Of a DNA stretch of 64,000 nucleotides, positions 24,656 to 36,097 are shown piece after piece. How positions within the stretch are numbered: the first letter of the stretch is position 1; each line of letters begins with the position of its first letter. The DNA comes from Bryum argenteum (Eukaryota; Streptophyta; Bryopsida; Bryales; Bryaceae). The stretch is taken from assembly GCA_037043015.1 (NCBI GenBank), contig CM073323.1:14897258-14961257 (forward strand), in the 5' to 3' direction. A model generated the notes under the pieces. That model searched no databases. It saw only the letters and a list, made by a program, of their open reading frames with translations, and was not told the origin of the DNA. The position numbers and the translations under genes are program-made.

Positions 24656-24871
24656 CACTAAATTTGATAATTAGTGTTAGATTATTATAAGATTTGAAAA
24701 TGCTATAAGTTATTACTTTTGTTTTAAAAAATTTACCAAGAGCATTGATTCTGATACTATATAAGGACCCCATCTTGGCGAATATAATGGGTAAAACTAT
24801 CGAACAACAATAAAAACTTATAACATGTTTATGTAAATTAGTGTATCTAACACTAATTATCAAATTTAGTG
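24656..24871. mobile_element. CACTA-ended MITE, 216 bp
   Basis: The ends CACTAAATTTGATAATTAGT and its exact reverse complement form a perfect terminal repeat of about 27 bp. TA flanks both ends, and a 3-bp duplication is not clear. The inner TAATTAGTGTTA recurs in the 27553-27854 family, so the two may be related. Confidence 0.75.
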
Positions 24872-26542
24872 TACTTCTTGTACTAACATTTGAACTCGCA
24901 GTTGGAGAGAATCACGTTCAGTGATACTCAATTTAGCCTTTGCAATTGCAGTTTCGAACCGGTGGTTTCGATCCCCCTTGAAACTCTAGTCAGTTTTGAA
25001 TGGTGCTTTACAATGTTTATTATTTTCAAATAATGAAGTAAATGAGTCAATCGAATTGCGGATTATTTAGTTTCTTAATGTTCTAAAATGAATAATTGAT
25101 CCACATTGTTAAGTGCCAGAGAATTATAATCCTTCTATGTATGATTTGTTTCAATTGTTTATGCTAACTTGGTCAATTGCATGTGCATTTTTAGATAAAG
25201 AATACATGAGATGTTAGACCATTGTTGAAAGTTTGATTTTTTGATGTGGCCCGGCATTTGCAAATTGCAATATCAAGTGGTCTTCCACAGGTTGCAACGG
25301 AGGCTAGGCCAGAAGAAATGACCGGTGTGGCCTTGGCATGACACGCTCTTGCGCCTGCCAATGTTGCACCTTCCAACACACTCCCCCTGACACCAATAGA
25401 AAATTACACAAAAAGTGACGTTTGTAATGTCTTGTCTCTAGTGATGCAAAAGAGCTTGTTTAATTCTGCTTCTACAAACATCAAAATGAATTATTATACT
25501 TTTCACCTCTCTTTGGATTTTTTTGGTGTAAAAAGTTATACTATAGCCTACTAGATTAGCAAGATTTAAGAAAAAATGACAAATATAACAATTTTGATGT
25601 TGTTAAAAGCACAATTTGAACAAGCATTGTTTTGTCACTAGGGAGTAGAGACAAGTCATTATGGACGTGACTTTTCTGCCAGCCTTGAATCACATAAACC
25701 CACCCCCACCCTCTCACACCAAAAAAAAAAAAAAAAAAAAAAAAAAACTAAGGGGACGACCCCCCTTTCTAGATGATGTTCATGCCCACTCTTTCACCAC
25801 TACTGAGTTCAAACCCTAAACATCGTCAAGGTCTTGTGTTGAAGGTGAGCATTCACAAGGTCAATAGTTCTTACCCATCCAACCTTGATGACTTCAATCA
25901 AAGCCTTCTAAATTTTGAGATTCCGTGTTTGGAAGGACAATTCTTCATCGGATAAACATCAATCCAAATTAACTAAAGAACAATACCTCTCAGAGTAGCC
26001 CAAAGGGGATAGCCTATTCACCTTGTATGTTGCGCACCTCCATGATGGTGTATACGATGGTTTGAGCAAACATTCACGCTTGGTTAGCATTGTATTAGTT
26101 TCCTCAAAACATTCCTCCCAAATAAAAAGCTTAGTACAGGGTACAGTCCTGTCTGTGGTGTTTATGGAAAGCTTGCTTGCAGTAAAGCAAAGCAGCATTC
26201 AACAATGTGATCTGGCCCAAAGAAAGATTCCATCACAAGTTGTGACTGGGAATCATTGATGATGGTCAATCCACTTGAGTGAACACCAGTCCAAGACCGT
26301 TGCAGGCTTTCTACAAGCAACCAAGCAAGCAAGCATCACCACATCATTGCTCAACAGCCTACCGAGCACCCTTTACAGGTTTCTCAACAAACCCAGTTTT
26401 GTAACTCTCTCTGTATTTCTGGACTAAATATTCAAATATTTTAATTGTTAAAGGATTAGATTCACCGGATTTCAAGAGAGGTACAGTGGTAAAAAAATCC
26501 ATGTAGAATGGGGACATGACATTGTATTGTACATGACACAAG
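24872..26542. other. Intergenic with an A26 tract
   Basis: Nothing coding is recognised. A pure A tract near 25721-25747 follows CTCTCACACC and could be a retroposed tail or a simple repeat. Confidence 0.35.
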
Positions 26543-26810
26543 TTAACCCCTAAAGATCCACGATGTTTTGGGAGCTTGAAATCCCAACACTGACCACTAT
26601 GTACTGATGGGGGTACGTCCAATATTTTTGAATTTTTTTAATAATTTCAACCGTAGGATCTTGAAGTAGACTACCATCGGTAGTAGTGTGAAAATTTTCA
26701 ACCGTTGGATCGTCACTAGATGTGAGATCATAACATTTGAAGTTGACAGTACATTGTTTTTGCCTTGACGGTAAAAGCCGAATCGGTAGCCGTGGTCGTT
26801 TAGGGGTTAA
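26543..26810. mobile_element. TTAA-flanked MITE, 268 bp
   Basis: Left end TTAACCCCTAAAGATCCACG; the right end's reverse complement is TTAACCCCTAAACGACCACG (18 of 20 match). The interior contains TTCAACCGTAGGATC, TTCAACCGTTGGATC and TGTGAGATCATAACATTTGA, the family core. Confidence 0.85.
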
Positions 26811-27552
26811 CGAAGTGTTTTGTATTCTTTTGCTCCATTCACCATATGTGTCGTGTGAACGTTGTATGATAAACCGTGACAATGTTGATGAATTTTTACA
26901 ATTAGGTGGACACTATTTGGAGCACTGAACCATATAAACTCAGGAATTTAGCTTGTGCTATCCTTTGAGTCATAAAATGTTCATGGACCAAATTGTTTGA
27001 TTTACACAATTTTCGTATGAGTTTTTCAAAAATTATGAAAATGTTTTAGAGATTACCATTGCATTGATACATGGTGCATGGTAAAAGAGACTGAGCATAC
27101 TAAGATGAAGGGAAGGAAGGGAATGAGGATGAACGTGTGTGTTCCCTTTACTTTCCATTTGCATGGAGGAAGGTACACTAGCGGCCAGACAATAAAACAT
27201 AGTTACGGGAATGCTTCCTATTTCAAGGCAGCTCTGGCAGGGAGCCAAATTGTTCCTGTTTGTTGTTCCTGTTGTTGCTTCTTCATTATATAATTAGCCC
27301 GGGATTTTATTCCCCCGCATCACCGCATCGAATTCCCCCATTTCCGCTGCACCCCTGCCTTGCATTTAGCCATATCCATAGCTGGCACTCCTTCCATTCC
27401 TCATTCCCTATTTCCCATCCCCATCACCGACGTGGTAAATGTCAAGTCATTTCTTTTTCTTTCTAGACATGAGTGAAGGGATTTCTTTTTCTATTTGAAA
27501 GAATCGCCACCGGTTCACTCAAATGCAATTTTTGCATGCACAGGTACCCAAA
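26811..27552. other. Intergenic, nothing recognised
   Basis: No supported gene. A purine-rich then pyrimidine-rich stretch (27100-27480) yields spurious frames. Confidence 0.4.
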
Positions 27553-27854
27553 CACTTACAAGAGTTGTTAATTGGTGTTACAGATGTTAATTGACACTAA
27601 ATTAGTGTCACAGGTCACCATTCTAATCGTCAAATCATAACACTAAATGTGAGAGCCTGCAAACTTTCTTGCAAGTGGAAGAATCTATTGGATGTGGTGC
27701 AATTTGTGGTTTGAGAAAAGACAAAGGACATTGATTGCAATGGCGGCCCAAAGTCAACACTAGTCTCAACAGAGTTGAGAAATAGTGTTACTAACCATAA
27801 GTTACCCGTTACACTAATCTTCCCGTAATACTAATTAATAACTCATGTGTAGTG
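27553..27854. mobile_element. CACTA-like MITE, TTAATTAGTGTTAC family
   Basis: Begins CACTTACAAGAGTTGTTAAT and ends as the inverse of CACTACACATGAGTTATTAA. This is the uninterrupted copy of the family; compare 29395-30611 (interrupted) and 62154-62473. It contains repeated short GTGTTAC/GTAACAC motifs in both orientations. Non-coding. Confidence 0.75.
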
Positions 27855-29022
27855 CATAGTGTGGTGTGGATAAAGGTAACGAGTGAAGTTGAAGTGGCAC
27901 AAAGGACCCAAGCTTGGGTCCTTTGTGCTACTTGATGTCTAATCGTTCCCTTTACTCAAACCACATATGCACTAGTAAAAGGGAGGGCCATTGGTGTTGT
28001 TCGCGACATAGAAGTTGTATTGCATATGTTCAAGAAAACCTCTCCAGCAATCTTGGCATGTCCATACAATCTCTCCAAAATTTCACAAGCTTTGATTTGT
28101 TGCGGGAGTGTTAGGAGACAGTTGATTAATTTCACATTGTGATAAAGAATGACAAACTCTACTCTAGGTAAAAGAAGCAATGGGCTTTGTCATGGGCTAT
28201 CTAGGTCACCTCCTAAGACTTTCCAATGATTGCAACGAAAAAATTGTTTAAGCAAAAATCCATGTGGATGAGCTTTCACTTACATAGTGTTTGTGACCGG
28301 AGAAAGACCACAGTCCATGATATTTTCCCGGATGATATTTTCCTAATCTCTTGTTACGAGGGGAAAACCCGCATAACAAGAGATCATGCCTCACAAAATA
28401 AGAAATTTCTCCACAAGGCTTTACGACGAAGGATTTACGATGCAAGTCGACATTAGGTGGCGACGCTCAACCAAACCCCTCTTCTCATGATTTTGTATCA
28501 ATTTATTCCACGCAAATGAAAGTGAAAATCATTGCACAGGTTTCGATACACTCCCTCATCGGAAATTCTAGAGGCAACGACTTCTGAAAGAAGCTACCTA
28601 TTCTTATAAATTGCACTGGCAGGGGACCACAGATAAGAATCAATTTGCCGAGCCATGTAAGAACATGCCATTGGGAGTCGAGGCTGTGAAAAGTTCATGC
28701 CGTGTAAACCAAACTTGCAGCCAGGCCCATACAAACTGATCACAGATTGGAGCGGCCAGGTCCATTGCAATTCTGCTACAGTTCTAGACTCTTTATCAGA
28801 CTATTTCCATTTTAGTAATCGAATGTAAATCCCAACTGGCACTTGGGACCACTATAGTTCTCATGTACTCATTTACTTTGATTCTTAACAGCTCATAATA
28901 CCTGCTCATCAGTTTTACCTCTTGTTTTCATCTAGTACTTAGTGTATATCAAGAAGAACCACTCGAGATTAGAAGATTTACGAGCCCACGCCAGATTTTG
29001 GATCAACAATTAGTACATTAAT
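27855..29022. other. Intergenic, nothing recognised
   Basis: Small frames without recognisable content. A short palindrome GGACCCAAGCTTGGGTCC lies at 27904-27921. Confidence 0.4.
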
Positions 29023-29229
29023 ACTTTATACTTGGGGCCGGAGTAAGGGCCGGCCCGAATTCTTCAAGTTTCAACCAATAGGAAGGCATTGTTTTGGCGC
29101 CAAAACGTTCGGGCCTTAGTGATGCAATTGGAACAAGGTTTATTCCGGCCCGAACTCCCCAACTTGGGCCCGAGCTCTAGCCGTTGAATCCGGCCTGCTC
29201 TCCGGCCGGCCCCAACATGTGTATAAAGT
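29023..29229. mobile_element. GC-rich MITE, 207 bp
   Basis: Ends ACTTTATACTTGGGGCCGG and, inverted, ACTTTATACACATGTTGGGG followed by CCGG. The interior is rich in GGCCCGA motifs. Target duplication not resolved. Confidence 0.6.
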
Positions 29230-29452
29230 GGGCCTTACAACTTACAAGGTCACCCTCTCGCTTTCGCGAGCATAGTTAAGATAGTCCTCCCACCGAGCTC
29301 TACTTGCTCCAACAAAGTAATTCTATGAATTACTGAGCTACATCTTGTATTGGTTAATTGTTCTCTCAATATCCTCGGAAAAGGGGATTATTAGAACTAC
29401 ACAAGAGTTGTTAATTAGTGTTACAGATGTTAATTGCGAAACGTAACACTAA

Positions 29453-29955
29453 GGGCCGCTTTACACGAGGGGCGAAGCCATTGATGGGGTCCATTCATGG
29501 TCAAATCCTCTCTTGTGATTGGTTCAATTCTTGAAATTGACCCGAAGCGCTTTATATGGGGGGTCAAGGCCAATTTTTTGAAATTATATTATAATGGGTG
29601 GGGGAGAAGTTATGACACGGCCCACACTCCAAAAGTTGGGAGGTACAAGAATAAAAGGCCAATTCATGGCCTAGAGGCCGTCTCTTGATTTCAACTAAAA
29701 AATATTATCTCACTAGAATACTTTAAGGTGAACAAATCGAAAGCATGGAATGTAGCTAATAATACGAATTGGCCCCATGGCCTTGTCTTTCCTTTTAGAA
29801 ATCGGCCCCAAGGGCTTTACACATGGGGGAATTGGCCCCCACTTTATTAATTGTTTAATGTGTTCTTCAAGTGGCCCATGGAGCCAATTGGGCTCATAAT
29901 GTGAGTGAATTGGCTTGGAGATTAGTTGGCCTTGACTCCCCATGTAAAGCGTCCC
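29453..29955. mobile_element. Nested PIF/Harbinger-type (Tourist-like) MITE, 503 bp
   Basis: Begins GGGCCGCTTTACACG and ends as the inverse of GGGACGCTTTACATGG. TAA lies on both sides (29450-29452 and 29956-29958). The empty site is seen in other copies of the host element as ACACTAAATGTCAC. The 3-bp TAA target and GGG-start fit PIF/Harbinger. Two short internal frames have no transposase content. Confidence 0.85.
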
Positions 29956-30136
29956 TAAATGTCACACCTCTATATATTGTTACAAGACTAATCGTCAAAC
30001 CATAACAGTGTATGTGAGTCCATGCAAACTTTCTTTCATGTGGAAGAATCTAGTAGAAGTGGTGAAACTAGTGGCTTGAAGAAAAGACAAGGGACATTGA
30101 TTGCAATAGTTGCCCAAAGTGAATAGTTATTTCAAG

Positions 30137-30518
30137 AACCTCAATTCCGTTAAAATGGCGTTATTTCGCTAAAATGGCGCTTTTTGGGGTGCTTAAAATG
30201 AAAAAAATGATGCTGGTTTTGGTCAAGTTTTTGTCGAGTTTTGACATGATAGGGTAAATATTTTTGAACGGCCATTCAAAAATATTGCCCTACTGTGTCC
30301 AAAGGTCAAAAACCATAAAAAATGTGTGATCTTACAGAAATTTTGGTGATATTACGGAGTGCATGTGTGAGATTAATAAACATGCCATTTTGTAGGCATA
30401 AATACTTCTAAACTTCACTTCAAAAATATGCTTGTAAAATGGCACGTTTGCACAATATGGCACTTTAGCTCCGCTAAAATGGCACATGATATAGTGCCAT
30501 TCTAACGGAATTGAGGTT
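30137..30518. mobile_element. Nested AACCTCAATT-ended MITE, 382 bp
   Basis: Perfect 16-bp terminal inverted repeat AACCTCAATTCCGTTA. CAAG at 30133-30136 and 30519-30522 is a probable 4-bp target duplication. It is a short relative of the 1.74-kb element at 20479-22219. Superfamily not assigned. Confidence 0.8.
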
Positions 30519-30611
30519 CAAGAGAGTTGAGAGATAGTGTGTTTTTTACCAAAAGTTATCCGTTACACTAATTTTGACGTAACACTAATTCACAACTCTT
30601 GTGTACTAGTG

Positions 30612-31208
30612 TGTTTGTTCCTTAGAGTTGACCTTTATATATAGTGACCGCAAGATCCGGTACCTAGCTTGTATGTGTACATGTACACCAAATCTGAATA
30701 TCTAATTCTTCACCATTTGTGAGATCATTATATTCGAAGTTTTAAAGTGGGATTAAAGTGTTACGTGAGCCAAAACAACACTTTCAAAAATAAATTTGAC
30801 ATGAGGCTCTTCAAATTCTTGTTCTTAGGTGAGTTAGGTTCTTGTATACATAATTTTTACCCTTACAAGACCTTCAAAGTCTATAAAAAACCTTGATTTT
30901 TCACATGGAGGTATGCTAAATTTCAAATACAAAGGCTCATCGTTGATAATAAAAAAGATCCGTGGAGACACCCCTACGTTGAAATCATAGTGAAACTAAC
31001 GAATGTTTGTAGTTCGGTTTGAGGAACAATAAGTTAAGATCTTGCAATCCAAAAAACTTCATGACTTAAATTTTGGTCCACATGACCTACAATAAGTCAA
31101 TTACAAATTTGTACGCTTAAGATCCAAATAAGTTATTTCTCTTTTAACATATAAACTTTCAAGAAAAATAAGTTTTTCAGCTAACAATACCCCTGAGGCA
31201 TTTAGGGG
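30612..31208. mobile_element. TTAA-family element, decayed
   Basis: The right arm (about 31020-31208) carries the long-arm phrases (CTTAAATTTTGGTCCACATG, CAATAAGTC) and ends GGCATTTAGGGG followed by ACAA instead of TTAA. The interior near 30650-30760 resembles 9930-10020. Left end not defined. Confidence 0.5.
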
Positions 31209-34200
31209 ACAATTATAATTATCAACTTTGTAGTAACAATCAAATACCACCCACCAAAACTCCTCAAATGCAACTTTTCAAAACACACCATTGTCGGTGA
31301 AAAGATATAGAAGATAACAATCTAAAAAAATTCTATCATTTGTGTTCTACATCTCTTCACAAACCTCCCAACTACATGTTATTTTCCTAAATGTTTGGTT
31401 ATAGGCCTTACCTTCCTCGTTCTAAGTGACAGTTTTACATGCGAACTAACAATTGGATTTGAGTTTCCAAAAACCCTTGAGTTTGTGGTAGCTCAAGCAC
31501 CATATGGTATGTGTAGTAGGAATACCATAAGACATGTGTCGTCGTGGTATAAAACGTAAATTGGAAGGTGAAGGAAATACACTTAAGGAAACAATAAACT
31601 CATTATTTCTTTCTATAGGTGGGTGGCAAGTTACTGTAACATTATAATATATTATTATTTTCACACAATTCCAACATTTGCAGCAAGTTGATTGAGCGGT
31701 GAGTGATAATGAAATCACCAACGGAAGAGGACAGGGCTCCAAATCATTGCCAGTCTGGGAGGAAGCAAGAGGCTTCTATTGAGGGAAACCGAGACGACCC
31801 GCAGCATGTGCGCTCAAGAATCTAGGAACGGCAGCTATTGACTATCCCTTGCCCCATGAGAGGCAGGCCAGGGCTGACCCATTCCCCCAGGCAGATATTT
31901 TGGCTTGCTGCCTTTCAAATTAGCTGAACTTGGCCCCCAAAAACAAACACAACACAAAAACATTACATTACAAATATGTTTTTTAATATTAGATTCCTTC
32001 CTTACTCCATTTGCAAGTGGGTCACATGGGTTGCAGAATGTGCTCTTTTTGCCTCAATCTGTTTTCTCTCGCTCATGTGGCCTCTCTTCAATCCTTGGGC
32101 CCAGAAGTCAGGCCACCAAACAAATCGGGTGGGAAAGGCGAGACATTCATAGCTCAAGTACATGTTTCATTCAAAAGAATATGGTAGGAGGTTTAACCTC
32201 AAAGGGAGAAGCTCATCTCATCAGTGACCTCCAGACGGTTGTGTCTGAAATTCCTGAATAAAGTTTCTTGGAATTTGATTTTGGAAAATCCAATTGTAGA
32301 ATCTTGTGCATAATTGTTTGATGAATCTAACTATCAATTTGTATGGAATTCCACTATACGGATCTTGAGTTATATTGAGTCGAAGTTTTAGTTCATAATC
32401 AACAACTCTTGTATAGTGTATAGAGAGGAAAATAGTGAAAGGCGAACCACACACTGCCACCTCACGTTAGAGACTCACCACAAATTGGTTCGCAATGGAC
32501 GCATGAGTGTGTTTCTTCTCTCGGCAAGTGAGGAAGCTCTACAAGGCTCTTTGCATTAGCAGTGCACACATAGTGGAAATAATAAGGGATGCCATAACAC
32601 TAATCAACAACTCTTGTGGAGTGTATAAATATAAACAAAAAATCAAAGAGACATTCTATTTGAGTGCGCTAGCCCTCCAAACAAGCATGGAGCTGATTGA
32701 TTTTCTATCCATAATCTTCGTGGATGAAAAGCTAATGATGAGTTCTCTACTATTTCAACGTAGGTGGGTACTTAATGCCGTAGTTAGCGTAAGAAGTAGG
32801 ATTAAGTGAGGTGATTGATATTCGATTAGGACACAGCGGTCATGATCGGACTGCGGAATGATCCGGATCCGGCTTCAGGCAAACGCAGGCACGCAAGCGG
32901 AAGAAGTAGGAGGTGAAGTTGTTTGACCAGCATGGGGGCCAGCCATAGCCGCATGCAATTGCGGCCCAAACCCTGGTGGGTCGGATAGATAGCATGATTG
33001 TGCATCCTCGATCACACTGTTTGTGGCTGGATCGAGACTCGCAGTACATAATCCGCCATACCAGCAGCGAACTCATGCCAGGCCCAGCATCTAAGTATAT
33101 GTGGTACTATTCTCTTCGAAGCGTTTGCCCATATTCTGCAAAAGCCAATCCGGAATCTAGGAGCCTCTCACCCACCAGTTGGATCCACCACAGCCCTCCC
33201 CAGGCACAGGAATAGATGTCGATTCACCTGATTTGCTCGACTACTCACTAGCCTCTTCGCACGCAATGGCTTCAGGACATTCACTTCTCGTTCTCCGGTT
33301 TTACGTTCCATTACACAGAATTCCGGGGTTGTAATACTCTATCATTACTGCTTCTAGCGAATCTGGAAACGGGAATGAAGGACTGTACGTGTGGTGCAGG
33401 CGTGCAGCTCTAGTCTACATACCTTACTTACATACACTTCCCTTTTTAAAATTTATCGCTGACATTATTAATCATATGTAACAGTTTTACGCATGCTAAA
33501 GCTAAAGCAAGCGTACATGATCTTCTTGCAATAATTTGCGAATAACTTACCGCCCTCGTTTTTACGTATACTGAAAGGCCATTCGTATATATATGCTTTA
33601 GCGTTACACTCACAGGTACGGTTGATTGCTTTTTTGTAACTGATGATAGTGAACTAACATAGGTACTTGCAGATGAGGATTGTCGTTAGCAAGGTTTGGT
33701 TATTGTCGTTTCCCAGCTCTTGAGTTTCTAGGCAAAGTACCTACTAAATTGCTAGACAGTCCTGTATGTATGTACAAGATCCAATCGTTCCTCGTCACAA
33801 AACCTGAGTCTCGTGTCAGCGTCAGAGACTGTGAGCTTGTAAGAAAATCTTTGTCTTGACTTTTAACATATATATTATATATTATATCATGGCAGGGAGC
33901 TCTGAACCTTACATGCTCCAGTGAATATAGCCACGCGTATGAGTGAACTTAATGGCCTCACAAACTCCGTGTCAGAAAAGATCCCATACATAGTCTGAAT
34001 CACAGCATGCTGAATCAGCCAGCCATTTTAATTTAAGCTGGAACAGTCAGCAAGTACTTGCCTTGAGAGATGTATATCTGGTGCATCCACAGGTGGGGAC
34101 GACATCTGACAGTTTTTCAGAAATGTGTAACTGAAGGCAACCCGGCCTTTTCTGTTCAGACTTGCAAGTACATGAACAAAGTTATCGATACGTAAGTAGT

Positions 34201-35428
34201 GACAATCATATTATCCCTGACTCGATCTGCCATGACTTAACTTACTGAGAGTACACGTTGAATCTGCTCAGGCTTAACTGCGAAAAGGTTGACCAGCAAA
34301 TTCTGTAGATTGCACGCACGATTTTGAGTAAAACAGACAAGCTTTCCAGGCACATCGCGTTACAGTGATTATATCTGGTTAATCATTCTCGATTTCTCGT
34401 GCGTGATCATTAAACTGTGTAGTTACGGATTGGATGTCAAGACTGTACAAAAGGCAGTTGGTATGTGGCAAACAGTAAATCGTCTGGCAATGCTGTTAAG
34501 ACTGAAGAGTCTCAGATGCTTTTAACAACAATGATGCAGTCGATTTATCATAATACGACAGAGAAGTCTACCTCTCATGTAACTTTATGACTCTGTAACT
34601 GTACTCTTACACATGCCTTGCAGCCTGGAACTAACCAGATTGATGATTCAGTGATGGTCTGAGGCATAACAAAGATTGATCACCTCCAGAGTATCAACCA
34701 CATTATCTACATATGCGCAACATTATGATCCTTGCAGACTCTGATCGCAAGCAAGCAAGTCCAGGGGACGACTTTGGGAATGTACAGTACATTAAGTAGC
34801 TACAGGTGCACCTTTCGTCAATCGGCTAATTCTTCTGAACATAATGAAATCTTCTAACGGCGACAACCTAGTTCATTCTCTATCAACGTCGTTTAGTTCC
34901 TGTTACAGAGAACAGCTTCTGTAACGGCGCACCGCATTTGATTCTCGTTCATCTTGCTCACCTGCGCTCACTGGTTGACTTCATCTCAACTCTATCTCAC
35001 TGCATCGAATTCCCTGCAATCGATCGATTGTAATCTTCGGTAGCTAGCTTACTACCGAAGCGTAAGGAAAAAAGTCTGAAGGTAACCAATTAGCTCATGT
35101 TCTTGAAACGTCGAAGATTACCAGAATTGGATCGAGCTTTCTAAATCGAGCTTCATGCAAGTGGTAGACAACTTGCGGAACAGTAAGCAATGAACACTGT
35201 GAATCAATGCCAGGATCGATCAAATTGAAACTGTTGTTATGTACACCAACTCACGGGCAGTACGGCACAGTCTAATCCAAGATTAGTAAATAGGTGTCTG
35301 TCATGATTAAGCAAGTTTACACCGACCACGGGTACTAACTTGCAGACACAACGCATTCAGTAGAGAAGCACACCCTGCAGTTTCTCATTGTGTACAATAC
35401 TAGCAATTTTCAAAAGTAAAAGCTCGCT
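31209..35428. other. Gene-free stretch
   Basis: About 4.2 kb. 32390-32625 contains two loose copies of the CACTA-like end CAACTCTTGT-AGTGTATA. 32800-35400 has the mixed composition of low-copy DNA but no frame with recognisable content; a non-coding transcript cannot be excluded. Confidence 0.35.
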
Positions 35429-36097
35429 TTTATTGCTTAAATAAACTCAGAGACAGGGCCGTTACAATTTGGTTCAAGCCCATTGACTTCATCCTTCATC
35501 TCTCTATCTGGGATTATTGTTAACCTTGATCCCATAGTGCAGTGAAAATCAAGGTTTCTATCTCTCCGTCTCTTTGTCACAGTTTCCGATCTCAAGTTCC
35601 ATGAGGTGCTATCAGCATCCAATGTACAAGGGAGGTGTATTTTTACAAGAGTGTTCTTTCCAAGCCTGAAGAAAACGTTGCCGGTGATCGATCGGCAACC
35701 AAGTTCGCTAGATCTAGTTATGTACGTGGACTGTAGATTGAAGAACACAATGCTCTAAAAGTAAATGGAAGTATGCATACACTGCAAAAAGGAGTCGCCT
35801 CGTAGCTGAAGCGTCGCAAAAAAGTAATCAAAAAAGCCTGCCTGGGGTTGGTTGGTTGAAATCATCCAGTTCAAATTCTTGCCGATAGAAAACTTGATTT
35901 AGCAAGTCTCCAGCGAAATCCGCTGCAAAAGATCGATGCTCCGAGGTTTCTAGTCACTCGAACCTCTGCCCGATCCGTTGCTTCCTCGGCTCCCGAACGA
36001 TCGAGCAAATAATCGCCTGAACTCTTCCATGAGCGAAGAGAGTCAATTCTCCTGTACAGAAAATAAGGGAGCGAACTCATTTTGCTCGCTTGCTCGC
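35429..36097 (-). terminator. Probable MYB 3'UTR with AATAAA
   Basis: Downstream of the MYB stop on the minus strand, AATAAA occurs at 35434-35429. It is the first clear signal I see, giving a 3'UTR of about 660 nt if unspliced. The frame at 35437-35748 within it is not protein-like. Confidence 0.35.

Larger units (their letters stand above)
29395..30611. mobile_element. CACTA-like MITE split by two nested elements
   Basis: Left part 29395-29452 (ACTACACAAGAGTTGTTAAT, TIR start decayed), middle part 29956-30136 and right part 30519-30611 (ending CAACTCTTGTGTACTAGTG) together match the intact copy at 27553-27854. Two younger elements sit inside, at 29453-29955 and 30137-30518. Confidence 0.8.
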
